DNA of 64,000 bases from Olivibacter sp. SDN3 (GTDB lineage Bacteria > Bacteroidota > Bacteroidia > Sphingobacteriales > Sphingobacteriaceae). How positions within the stretch are numbered: the stretch's first letter is position 1; every line of letters begins with the position of its first letter. The notes under the pieces are model-generated. The model saw nothing but the letters and a program-made list of their open reading frames with translations. It was not told the DNA's origin and did no database searches. Positions 54,577-63,847 of this stretch are shown here, one piece after another. A program made the translations under genes and the position numbers. The stretch covers positions 5,022,001 to 5,086,000 of the forward strand of contig NZ_CP060497.1 of assembly GCF_014334135.1 (NCBI RefSeq). Reading direction: 5' to 3'.

Positions 54577-57500
54577 ATGAGATCTGAGCTATTCCGAAAA
54601 CCAATCTACATTTTGCTTTATCTGCTCCCCGTCCTATTTTTTGGAAAACTATATGCGCAAACGCTAACTATTCAGGGTACGGTAATGGGCAAAGACACAC
54701 GCCCCTTGCCTGGGGTCACCGTGCAAGATACCATCAATAACATTGTTGCAAGCACCGATGAGCAAGGACGTTTCCGTATCAGCACACCTGCTTCAGCCAC
54801 ATTGTCTTTTTCACTTGTGGGTTATATATCACAAGAGGTCGTGGTTAATAACCAAACATCTCTGACAGTTACCCTCTTGGAAGATATCTCTGCATTAGAC
54901 GAAGTTGTAGTTATCGGCTACGGATCGATGAAAAAATCATCCGTCACAGCCGCAGTAACAAAACTGGAAAATAAAAACCTGGAACAGATTCCGCTTGCTC
55001 GGCCGGAAACGGCTCTTCAGGGCAGGCTTGCAGGCGTCAATATTTCACAAACCCGTAGCGCTCCGGGATCAGCCCCACTCATTCGCATCAGAGGTGGTTC
55101 CGGTTCCATTGACGCCGGTAACGACCCCTTGATTGTCATCGATGGCTTTCCTGGTGGTTCCTTCGCCAATGTCAATATGAACGACGTGGAATCCATTGAA
55201 GTACTAAAAGATGCTTCTTCCGCCGCTATTTATGGCTCAAGAGGCGCAGGAGGCGTTGTTATTGTGACGACGAAAAGAGGAAAAACCGGCCAGCCTATTC
55301 TGAATATTAATGTCAATGGTGGAATATCCAATGCCATTGGTCATAAAGATTGGTTAGATAAGGATGCATATTATGCCTATGCCGTTAAATATCAAAACAG
55401 GGAATATGCTTATGTAGGAGGAGATACAAGTATACCGATATGGGGAGATGATCGGAGACCCGCACAATACCAGGTGAGTGATGCACTACGGAATAACGCC
55501 AATACCAATTGGCAGGATGCATTGTTATCACCTGCGCCTTTCCAAAACTATGACCTCTCTGTGAGTGGTGGTACGGAAAATGTTAAATACTATGCCTCGG
55601 CTATTGTAAAAGATGTACAGGGTACGCTAAAAAACACCTGGTTCAAAAGCTATGGCGCCCGGGCAAATGTGGATGTTAAAGTGAATGAAAAAATCAATAT
55701 GGGTTTTATGATCAATCCCAATTTTACCCGTAACCGTTTGTCGCCCCACTCAATGATCGACTTGGTAAAGTACCCCCCTTTCGTACCCGTACAGAATCCC
55801 GACGGAAGCTATCCACGGGCGCGTGACTATTGGGGACTAGTGGTGTCGGGTCAGAATAATCCCATGGCCTTTATGGAGGGGTCTTTTTATTATGATGATG
55901 CCATGACCACTATTGGAGAAATGTTTGCCAGTATAGATCTTGCAGAAGGACTGTCTTTCAAAACCTCGGTAGGTACAACAATTGAATACAATACTTCCGA
56001 CAGATTCCGCACATCCTGGGGTTCAACCAATGAGCTGTCTACGGGAACCGCTGCAGATGCCAGACATATTAATCTTTTAAATGAAAATGTGCTCAGCTAC
56101 AATAAAGATTTCGGCGATCATCACTTTGATGCGATTCTAGGTGCGTCCTATCAAAAAACCAACTCCCGTTCTTCTGCCATGGGTGCGGTGCCCGGATCAT
56201 TCAATAATGATATTATCCAAACCTTGAATAATGCAATCATTGACCCTGCCCAAACCAGAACCTCCAAGACACAATGGGGATTGGTGTCTTACTTCTCAAG
56301 GATACATTATGCTTACAAAGATAGGTATTTATTCTCCGCTTCAATTCGAACAGATGCGTCGTCGCGTTTTGGACCCGATAACAAATGGGGTTGGTTCCCA
56401 TCGGCTTCTGCTGCATGGCGTATTTCTGAGGAGGGCTTTATGAGTAATGTGACCACCATAAGTGATCTCAAGCTACGTGCAAGCTATGGTTCAACAGGAA
56501 ATTTCAATATTGGAAATTTCGACTATCTGGGACAGATCGGAAGTGTTTACTATTCACCGGGCAATGAACTGGTAAACGCACAGGCGCAGACAACGCTGGG
56601 AAATCCTTCCTTAAGTTGGGAAAAAACACAGGAATATGACATTGGTTTAGATCTCGGCCTTTTTCAGAACCGCTTAAATATAATTGTTGACCTTTATCAG
56701 AAGAATACTTCCAGCCTACTCTATAATGTATCGATACCGGCTATCACCGGATTCACGAGCTGGCTTACTAATATTGGCGAAATCCGCAATGAAGGTATCG
56801 AACTTGAAATTTCCTCACAAAACCTACAGGGGCCCTTTACTTGGAACACTTCGTTCAATCTTGCCCGAAACAGAAATAAAGTAGTTGACCTCGGGGGACT
56901 GGAAGAACGTATTTATACGGATAGGTTTGGGATGAGCTGGCTTTTACGTTTAGGAGAACCGATGTTCTCATACTATGGCTACAATGCTATCGGTGTATTA
57001 TCAGATCAGGCTGATGTAGAGAATAATCCCATTTTATCTGGATCAAAACCAGGAAATCCAATTTATGAGGACGTCAATAACGATGGAAGAATTACGCCCG
57101 ATGACCGTATCACTTTAGGACACTACATGCCTAAGATGATATTAGGCATGGTGAACGATTTTTCCTGGAAAAATTTTGACTTAAGTGTTGCAATACAAGC
57201 GTCACTTGGCGCAAAAACCTACAATTTTGAAAATCAGTACTACCAAGGCAATGTGCTTGGGGCTATGCGACGTTCGTTGGTGGAAGGACAATGGTGGTCA
57301 GCAGATGAAGCCGGAGATGGGAGAATGCCTGCAGCCGCGCTTAGCCAACTTGAATATCAGGCAAACTCCAGCATTTACGTAGAAAATGCTTCTTTCTTAT
57401 CTATCCGAAACTTAAACTTTGGGTACACACTCCCCGAACATTTATCAAAAAAACTCCGTATGAGAAAATGCAGGTTCTATACCTCTATTAATAACTTACT

Positions 57501-57648
57501 AATGGTGACAGATAAAAATTTCCATGGTTATAACCCAGAGGGCTATACGGCCGGTGAAATTGATGGTATTAACAGTACTCCCGGTTATAACAGCGGATCA
57601 GAACCAATCAACCGGATTTATACATTTGGAATAAACGTCAACTTCTAA
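54577..57648 (+). CDS. SusC/RagA TonB-dependent transporter (second locus, + arm)
   Basis: A 1023-residue outer-membrane importer starting at ATG 54577 (a GTG at 54553 is in frame but would put 8 extra residues before the signal peptide). Signal about 1-28, carboxypeptidase-regulatory-like domain about 32-110, TonB-box region DEVVVIGYGSMKKSSVT, plug with VIDGFPGGSFANVNMND and IYGSRGAGGVV, barrel ending GINVNF. No STN domain, unlike the SusC on the - arm. It is followed 11 bp later by its susD partner. Confidence 0.96.
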   Translation: MRSELFRKPIYILLYLLPVLFFGKLYAQTLTIQGTVMGKDTRPLPGVTVQDTINNIVASTDEQGRFRISTPASATLSFSLVGYISQEVVVNNQTSLTVTLLEDISALDEVVVIGYGSMKKSSVTAAVTKLENKNLEQIPLARPETALQGRLAGVNISQTRSAPGSAPLIRIRGGSGSIDAGNDPLIVIDGFPGGSFANVNMNDVESIEVLKDASSAAIYGSRGAGGVVIVTTKRGKTGQPILNINVNGGISNAIGHKDWLDKDAYYAYAVKYQNREYAYVGGDTSIPIWGDDRRPAQYQVSDALRNNANTNWQDALLSPAPFQNYDLSVSGGTENVKYYASAIVKDVQGTLKNTWFKSYGARANVDVKVNEKINMGFMINPNFTRNRLSPHSMIDLVKYPPFVPVQNPDGSYPRARDYWGLVVSGQNNPMAFMEGSFYYDDAMTTIGEMFASIDLAEGLSFKTSVGTTIEYNTSDRFRTSWGSTNELSTGTAADARHINLLNENVLSYNKDFGDHHFDAILGASYQKTNSRSSAMGAVPGSFNNDIIQTLNNAIIDPAQTRTSKTQWGLVSYFSRIHYAYKDRYLFSASIRTDASSRFGPDNKWGWFPSASAAWRISEEGFMSNVTTISDLKLRASYGSTGNFNIGNFDYLGQIGSVYYSPGNELVNAQAQTTLGNPSLSWEKTQEYDIGLDLGLFQNRLNIIVDLYQKNTSSLLYNVSIPAITGFTSWLTNIGEIRNEGIELEISSQNLQGPFTWNTSFNLARNRNKVVDLGGLEERIYTDRFGMSWLLRLGEPMFSYYGYNAIGVLSDQADVENNPILSGSKPGNPIYEDVNNDGRITPDDRITLGHYMPKMILGMVNDFSWKNFDLSVAIQASLGAKTYNFENQYYQGNVLGAMRRSLVEGQWWSADEAGDGRMPAAALSQLEYQANSSIYVENASFLSIRNLNFGYTLPEHLSKKLRMRKCRFYTSINNLLMVTDKNFHGYNPEGYTAGEIDGINSTPGYNSGSEPINRIYTFGINVNF

Positions 57649-57659
57649 CGAATATTCTT

Positions 57660-59132
57660 ATGAAAAAGTTACGCAATACATACCTGGGATTATTCCTACT
57701 ATTTTGTGGATGTCACGACAACTTACTGAATCCAACCCCGGAATCCATTTTAACAGAAACAAACTATTATAATACCTCAAAAGACATCGACTTGGCTGTA
57801 TTAGGTATTTATAATAGCTATCAAAGTAGAAAGCCAACAGATTACCGCATTCTGGAAGTCCCTACAGATAATCTTTACCTTGCAAGCAACACCTTGATCG
57901 AGGGCACCCCGGAAATGGATATGCTGGCAGTCAACGCAACAAACCCACTGATCGCCAACTTTTGGGAAGCTACCTATAACGGGATTTTTCTGGCGAATGC
58001 CGTATTGACAAATATCGACCGCCCTACAGACTATCAGGGAGAAGATCGAGCGCAATATGAAGGTGAAGCAAGGTTTATGCGGGCGCTATATTATTTTGAT
58101 CTGGTCAGGCTATTTGGCGATGTACCTTTGGTAACAGACATTTTATCCGTTGAAGAAGCCGTAGATATTGGCAGAGCAGATGCGCAGGATATATTCTCTT
58201 TAGTGATTGCAGATCTCGAAACGGCTATTAACCTGTTACCCAATAAACAAGCGATTGAAAACGGAAGAACGAATAAAGCCGCTGCTTTGGCACTCCTGAT
58301 CAAAGTTTATGTTTACCGACAAGACTGGGACAACGCTAATGTCAAGCTGGAAGAATTTTTTGGCACTTTTGGTTCAACTTTCTCCTTGGTAGAGGACTTT
58401 GCATCCTTATGGCAGATTGCCACGGAAAATAATGAGGAAACCCTTTTTTCTTTAAATTATATAGATGGTTCAAATGGACATAGTTTATCGACTGATTTCC
58501 TGCCAAACTCAGGGGTAATCGGCATTGCTAGTCGCGGTAACGAAATTGCCTTACCTTCATGGAATCTACATAAAAAATACCATCAACTTGATTCCCGCAA
58601 AGACGTCACCATAACCGAATGGTGGATTCCGCCCAATACACCGAACGTCCCCGCCATATGGTATCCCTACGTAAATAAATATGCCGTAGCACATACACAA
58701 GGCCAGTCCGGCTTGGATATACCTATTATCCGCTATGCCGATGTACTTCTCCTGCAGGCAGAAACAGCCTACCATTTAGGGCAATTGCCTGTTGCCTTAG
58801 AAGCCTTGAACACGGTGCGGGAAAGGGCTTTTGGTAATGATGAACATGATTATACCATGGCAGATATTACCTCAAAAAGCGATTTTATAGCACTCTTATT
58901 TTTAGAAAGACAATTGGAGTTCGCTTATGAGAACGAAAGATGGTTCGACTTAAAAAGGTCGGGTCTTTTTCTGGAAGTGATGCAGGAAGAAGAACGTTTA
59001 TTCAATAATGCTAACCAAAGCCCGGTAACCGTTAGCCTTAATCCACAAGCCTATATGACGCTCTTTCCTATCCCACAACGGCAAATCGAGCAGTCTAACG
59101 AGGGTGTTTTAGTTCAAAATGAAGGTTATTAA
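57660..59132 (+). CDS. SusD/RagB family lipoprotein (second locus, + arm)
   Basis: A 490-residue surface lipoprotein; lipobox FCGC (Cys near residue 18). SusD blocks: ILTETNYYNTSKDIDLAVLGIYN, then GEARFMRALYYFDLVRLFGD (about 135-155), and the ending LFPIPQRQIEQSNEGVLVQN. The mature part is typical in length. It pairs with the SusC just before it and opens a tight run with the transporter and enzymes behind it (17-bp gap). Confidence 0.95.
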   Translation: MKKLRNTYLGLFLLFCGCHDNLLNPTPESILTETNYYNTSKDIDLAVLGIYNSYQSRKPTDYRILEVPTDNLYLASNTLIEGTPEMDMLAVNATNPLIANFWEATYNGIFLANAVLTNIDRPTDYQGEDRAQYEGEARFMRALYYFDLVRLFGDVPLVTDILSVEEAVDIGRADAQDIFSLVIADLETAINLLPNKQAIENGRTNKAAALALLIKVYVYRQDWDNANVKLEEFFGTFGSTFSLVEDFASLWQIATENNEETLFSLNYIDGSNGHSLSTDFLPNSGVIGIASRGNEIALPSWNLHKKYHQLDSRKDVTITEWWIPPNTPNVPAIWYPYVNKYAVAHTQGQSGLDIPIIRYADVLLLQAETAYHLGQLPVALEALNTVRERAFGNDEHDYTMADITSKSDFIALLFLERQLEFAYENERWFDLKRSGLFLEVMQEEERLFNNANQSPVTVSLNPQAYMTLFPIPQRQIEQSNEGVLVQNEGY

Positions 59133-59149
59133 TCAAGGATCTGTAAGCG

Positions 59150-60415
59150 ATGAATGAAACAACAAAAAATGAAATTAAACACACTATGACACCGGATAAG
59201 TCGAAATCCAATACCAAGCATACCGCCCAGCTTTGGTTAAGATCACTCGGCCCCGGACTTGTTACTGCTGCTCTGGTGTTTGGCCCTAGTAAAATGACAA
59301 TCACATCAAAATTGGGTGCTGACTATGGCTTTCAATTACTATGGATCGTCGTGATAGCCACGTTTTTTATGATCATATTCACAGGAATGACAAATCGCAT
59401 AGGCTTATCAACGACCAAATCATTATTACATATCATCCGTGAACGATGGGGCAAAGGCATATCCGTCGCCGTTGGACTCGGTGTTTTTTTTGTCGCAACT
59501 TCCTTTCAGTCTGGAAATGCTGTGGGTGTTGGCATTTCCATAGCAGAAATAAATGGTACTTCTGCCACGCCGTGGATTATATTGTTTACGATTATCGGCA
59601 TCGGATTGCTTTTTCTGAAAGACCTTTACAAGGTATTGGAAAAGCTGATGATTGTCATGATTGTGCTTATGTTATTCGCGTTTGTCACAACGCTGTTTTT
59701 CATAAAGCCCGATATCACTGGTATCGTTGACGGTTTCATCCCACGGATTCCGTCGGAATCGGTTGGATTGGTCATTGCTTTCTTCGCTTCGTGCTTTTCA
59801 ATCGTTGGGGCATTCTACCAGGCCTATCTTGTGCAGGAAAAAAGAAAACTACGTACAAGTCCTGATCAGCATGGCAACAGCAATATCATCGGCATCCTAC
59901 TACTCGGCTTTATGAGTGCCATGGTCATGATTGCCGCAGCTGCGGTGTTGCACGCCGACGGAATTACCGTAACGAATGCTTTGGATATGGCTAAAGCTTT
60001 AGAACCTATTTTTGGTGGATACGCCTCTTATATTTTTCTTTTGGGACTATTTGGCGCTTCTTTCTCTTCGCTGATTGGAAATGCCACAATCGGCGGAACG
60101 CTTTTAGGAGACGCTTTTGGTATTAGTCGGGCACTGGACACCAAGGTCATCCGTTTTTTTATCGCCTTGGTCATGGTTATCGGAAGTGTTATTGCCATTG
60201 TATTTGGCAAGATGCCGCTGGAGCTGATTGTCATGGCGCAAAGTGTAACCATCTTCCTAGTCCCATTCATTGGTATAGCAATATATCTGATTTCCAGTGA
60301 CCCACGGATTATGGGATATCAAGTCAATAACACGGTTACAAAAATTTGGGGAATAATTGGATTAATGATCCTTATATTATTAGCAGTCAGAAATTTACAA
60401 GAATTATTTTTTTAA
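59150..60415 (+). CDS. Nramp-fold transporter lacking canonical metal-site residues
   Basis: A 421-residue inner-membrane protein with about 11 membrane segments and the Nramp (SLC11) start SLGPGLVTAAL. In metal-transporting members, TM1 has DPGN; here residues 45-48 are GPSK. The TM6 Met-Pro-His site is also absent (GAFYQAY at about 220-226). So classic Mn/Fe transport is unlikely, and the substrate may be another cation or an organic solute. It sits between susD and four catabolic enzymes with 17-bp gaps, where an inner-membrane carrier for the locus substrate would be expected. Confidence 0.88.
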   Translation: MNETTKNEIKHTMTPDKSKSNTKHTAQLWLRSLGPGLVTAALVFGPSKMTITSKLGADYGFQLLWIVVIATFFMIIFTGMTNRIGLSTTKSLLHIIRERWGKGISVAVGLGVFFVATSFQSGNAVGVGISIAEINGTSATPWIILFTIIGIGLLFLKDLYKVLEKLMIVMIVLMLFAFVTTLFFIKPDITGIVDGFIPRIPSESVGLVIAFFASCFSIVGAFYQAYLVQEKRKLRTSPDQHGNSNIIGILLLGFMSAMVMIAAAAVLHADGITVTNALDMAKALEPIFGGYASYIFLLGLFGASFSSLIGNATIGGTLLGDAFGISRALDTKVIRFFIALVMVIGSVIAIVFGKMPLELIVMAQSVTIFLVPFIGIAIYLISSDPRIMGYQVNNTVTKIWGIIGLMILILLAVRNLQELFF

Positions 60416-60432
60416 TCGATAAATATATTTTT

Positions 60433-61449
60433 ATGTCAGATTTAATGCAATTAAGTCAACAATCATATACTCCTTCGGAGGATTTGTTACAAGATATTAC
60501 TAAAATCGATGGCGACATCCTGTTACTGGGTGTTGGCGGTAAAATGGGCCCCAGCATGGCTAAATTAGCAAAACAGGCTATTGACCATACGGGCCAACAA
60601 AAACGTGTTATTGGTGTTTCCAGATTTTCTGAACCGTCTGCACAAAAAGATTTAAAGGCCGCGGGTATAGAAACCATTGCAGCCGACTTACTAGATGAAA
60701 AACAATTAGCTTCTTTGCCCGATGCCAAGAACGTCATTTTCCTAGCCGGGCAGAAATTTGGCACGACGGGCAATGAATCCTTTACATGGGCTATGAATAC
60801 CTATTTACCTGGGCGCGTTGCCGAACGTTATCGAGATGCCAACATCGTAGCTTTTTCTACTGGAAATGTATACCCCTTCTCTACAGTGGTTAGAGGTGGA
60901 GCCTGTGAAACAGACGTTCCCGAACCGATAGGAGAATACGGACAATCTTGTCTTGGTAGAGAACGTTTGTTTCAATATTTTTCCACTAAATATCAAATAC
61001 CTACCTTGATTTACCGGCTTAATTATGCTATCGACCTACACTATGGTGTGTTGATGGAAGTTGCTAAAATGGTACAGGAACAAAAGTCTATTGATCTCTC
61101 TATGGGAAATGTAAATGTGATTTGGCAAGCGGATGCCAACGAAATCGCCTTGCGCTCCCTCCTTCATTGCGAAGTACCTGCAAAAATATTGAATATAACC
61201 GGACCCGAAACGGTTTCGGTGAGATGGTTAGCCAATCAATTTGGATTATTATTCGGCAAAGATCCACAATTTATCAACGAAGAGCGTCCTACAGCTCTTT
61301 TAAGTAATGCCGCTCAAGCCCATCAATTATTTGGTTATCCAAAGGTTACCCTAAAACAAATGATCTCACTCACCGCCGAATGGCTGAAAGATGGGAAGAA
61401 CACCGTCCGTAAACCTACACATTTTCAGGAGAGAACAGGGAAATTCTAA
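60433..61449 (+). CDS. NAD-dependent epimerase/dehydratase-like (extended SDR) protein
   Basis: A 338-residue cytoplasmic protein, starting at ATG 60433 (the frame stays open upstream into the transporter gene). The nucleotide-binding loop GVGGKMG is at 33-39 and the active-site Ser is S142 (FSTGNVY). The YxxxK motif of SDR enzymes reads Y169-GQS-C173, that is without the lysine, so activity may differ from normal epimerases. It is 17 bp after the transporter and 16 bp before the DapA-like gene. Confidence 0.85.
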   Translation: MSDLMQLSQQSYTPSEDLLQDITKIDGDILLLGVGGKMGPSMAKLAKQAIDHTGQQKRVIGVSRFSEPSAQKDLKAAGIETIAADLLDEKQLASLPDAKNVIFLAGQKFGTTGNESFTWAMNTYLPGRVAERYRDANIVAFSTGNVYPFSTVVRGGACETDVPEPIGEYGQSCLGRERLFQYFSTKYQIPTLIYRLNYAIDLHYGVLMEVAKMVQEQKSIDLSMGNVNVIWQADANEIALRSLLHCEVPAKILNITGPETVSVRWLANQFGLLFGKDPQFINEERPTALLSNAAQAHQLFGYPKVTLKQMISLTAEWLKDGKNTVRKPTHFQERTGKF

Positions 61450-61465
61450 AAACAGAACAAAAATC

Positions 61466-62545
61466 ATGAACAAGCAAGAACTAGCGCCTGATAAGAAAAA
61501 AAAATTACTGGAAGGGACAGTTATCCCTGCGCATCCACTTGCCTTAGACGCCGACAGGAAGTTGGATGAAAAACGTCAACGTCAATTAACGGCTTACTAT
61601 CTTGCAACCGGCGCCGGGGGAATAGCTATAGGCGTACATAGCACGCAATTCGCTATACGGGATCCAAAAATCAACCTATATGAACGCGTATTGGAATTAG
61701 CTGCGGATGAGATCGGATTAAAAGTGGTGGATGCGCTGTTCTTAAAGGTTGCCGGTATTTGTGGAACAACAACACAGGCCTTAAAGGAAGCAGCCATTGC
61801 CCGTAAATATGGATATGATTTAGGACTGGTAAGCTTAGCCGGCTTAAATAGCTTGTCGGAACAAGAACTTATTGAGCATATAAAAAGGATAGCGGAAGTA
61901 ATACCCATCTTTGGCTTTTACCTTCAACCCAGTGTGGGTGGGCGAATTCTAAGTTATGATTTTTGGTTAAAATTCGCTGAAATACGTAATGTGCATGCCA
62001 TAAAGGTTGCATCTTTTAATCGTTATCAAACCTTAGACGTTGTACGGGCAGTTTGTCATTCCAGTCGCCCGCAAGATATCGCGTTATATACCGGAAATGA
62101 CGATAACATTGTTGCCGATTTATTAACATCCTACACCTTTCCCATAATGGGCAAAAATATTACCAAACAATTTGTAGGGGGCTTACTAGGACATTGGGCG
62201 GTTTGGACACAAAAGGCAGTGGAACTGCTTCAAGAAGTTAAACAATGTAAGACAAACGGATATCAGAATGTGGCTCAGCTGTTAACCAAAGGAACGCAGA
62301 TAACCGATATGAATGCTGCCATTTTTGATCCTGCTCATGATTTTCATGGTTGTATTCCCGGGATACACGAAGTGTTACGCAAACAAGGTTTACTAAAAGG
62401 TAGATGGTGTTTAGATGTTTCAGAGAACTTATCCGAAGGCCAATTAGCAGAAATCGATCGTGTCTGTAAGGCTTACCCACAATTGACCGATGATGCTTTC
62501 GTGGAGAAATTTCTATCGACAAACCCAACTGATTACGATGAATAA
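61466..62545 (+). CDS. Dihydrodipicolinate synthase-family (DapA-like) lyase/aldolase
   Basis: A 359-residue class I aldolase-type TIM barrel, longer than DapA (about 290). The Schiff-base lysine is K180 (HAIKVASFN) and the partner Tyr is Y152 (FGFYLQP). Family members act on pyruvate-linked sugar acids (KDG aldolase, KDO/sialate lyases, dehydratases) as well as in lysine synthesis; the context here is catabolic. The start is the ATG at 61466, with a short A-rich leader. Its stop overlaps the next gene by 8 bp. Confidence 0.9.
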   Translation: MNKQELAPDKKKKLLEGTVIPAHPLALDADRKLDEKRQRQLTAYYLATGAGGIAIGVHSTQFAIRDPKINLYERVLELAADEIGLKVVDALFLKVAGICGTTTQALKEAAIARKYGYDLGLVSLAGLNSLSEQELIEHIKRIAEVIPIFGFYLQPSVGGRILSYDFWLKFAEIRNVHAIKVASFNRYQTLDVVRAVCHSSRPQDIALYTGNDDNIVADLLTSYTFPIMGKNITKQFVGGLLGHWAVWTQKAVELLQEVKQCKTNGYQNVAQLLTKGTQITDMNAAIFDPAHDFHGCIPGIHEVLRKQGLLKGRWCLDVSENLSEGQLAEIDRVCKAYPQLTDDAFVEKFLSTNPTDYDE

Positions 62546-63833
62546 ACCATTAATTGATATTGAAGATAGCGCGTCAAGTTTTGAGCAGGAGAAATTAATA
62601 CGTTCTTTCGGATTCAAAGGAAATTACCTCACAGCATTATGGCAGGTAGCAAGCCAATTAACAAGTGCCAACGGTTACACAGGCCTCGGTTTGTCCACAC
62701 AGAGTGTGTTATACAGTGACGCTAGTCTCTTCGCTAAGCATACTGAAACTGCCGGAAACTCGTTAATGTATAAATTAACTCAGGAATCTTTAAGTGTCAT
62801 CGAAAAGACGCTATTTTTTGATCCTATTCATTTACAGGAACAAATATTACCTCAGATCACGGCCATAGGCAAACGGCTAACCAATAAAGATGACTTACAT
62901 ATTAACTTTATGCTGAATGCTTTGGTCAGTATAGATCATGCAGCGTGGCTGGTATACGCCGGTGAAAATCAACTCACAACTTTCAATCAGCTTCTTCCCG
63001 ACGCCTATCAATCTTCACTTTCCTATCGCAATAACAGGCTTGCCATAGCTTATCAAATTCCCTACAATATGCCTATAGACGATGTCAAACAGGCTGCCAA
63101 ACAAGGTTATTTTGTTTTCAAAATTAAAACAGGTTTCCCCGGAGATCAGGAACAGATGCTTCAGCGGGACTCGGAAAGATTATTACAGATCCACGAGGTC
63201 TTAAGGCACTGCCAAACTCCCTATACTTCTGATGGCAAAATACGGTATACCATGGATGCAAACGGGCGGTATGAAAAGAAGGAAACCTTACTGCGCTATT
63301 TAGATTATGCCGAAAATATCGGAGCCAGGCAACAAATTTTATTTTATGAGGAACCTTTTACCGAAACAAATGAAGAAGATATCTCTGATCTGGAAATTCG
63401 CATTGCCGGCGACGAAAGTATAGTTGATGAAAAAAGCGCTTATCGTCGGATAGAGCAAGGTTACCAAACTTTTATATTGAAAGGAATAGCTAAAACACTA
63501 AGCTTATCCATTAAAATAGCCAAAATCGCACATGAACGAAATATTCCTTGTGCATTTTCTGACTTAACGGTGAACCCTATTTTGGTTGACTGGCATAAAA
63601 ACCTGGTTTGCAGGTACAGGCCTTTCCCTGATATTGGCATGGGATTGATAGAAACCAATGGCCAGCAAAACTATAAAAATTGGGAGCGTATGTGCAGCTA
63701 CCATCCGCTCTGCGGGAAGAGTTGGACAAGTGAGAAAAACGGTGTTTTTATATTGGACGATGATTATTATGAAAACAGCGGTGGTATTTTTAAAGAATCC
63801 GACCATTATCAAGAACATTTTACCAAAAGATAA
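62538..63833 (+). CDS. Enolase-superfamily enzyme (mandelate racemase/muconate-lactonizing-like)
   Basis: A 431-residue enzyme starting at ATG 62538, overlapping the end of the DapA-like gene by 8 bp. The barrel shows the K195-x-K197 pair (FKIKTG), metal ligands D240 (DANG), E271/E272 (YEEPF) and D292 (AGDES), and a second-side lysine K315 (ILKG), an arrangement closest to the muconate-lactonizing subgroup. Such enzymes remove an alpha proton from a carboxylate and then dehydrate, racemise or cycloisomerise. A sugar acid is the likely substrate class. Confidence 0.88.
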   Translation: MNKPLIDIEDSASSFEQEKLIRSFGFKGNYLTALWQVASQLTSANGYTGLGLSTQSVLYSDASLFAKHTETAGNSLMYKLTQESLSVIEKTLFFDPIHLQEQILPQITAIGKRLTNKDDLHINFMLNALVSIDHAAWLVYAGENQLTTFNQLLPDAYQSSLSYRNNRLAIAYQIPYNMPIDDVKQAAKQGYFVFKIKTGFPGDQEQMLQRDSERLLQIHEVLRHCQTPYTSDGKIRYTMDANGRYEKKETLLRYLDYAENIGARQQILFYEEPFTETNEEDISDLEIRIAGDESIVDEKSAYRRIEQGYQTFILKGIAKTLSLSIKIAKIAHERNIPCAFSDLTVNPILVDWHKNLVCRYRPFPDIGMGLIETNGQQNYKNWERMCSYHPLCGKSWTSEKNGVFILDDDYYENSGGIFKESDHYQEHFTKR

Positions 63834-63847
63834 GGATTGTCAAATAA

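Noticed and set aside
59150-60415. Ordinary manganese/iron Nramp transporter (mntH)
   Set aside because: The DPGN and MPH metal-binding motifs are missing, so the standard name is not justified.
62490-62537. Upstream start for the enolase-superfamily gene
   Set aside because: It would overlap the DapA-like gene by 56 bp; the ATG at 62538 with an 8-bp overlap fits better.
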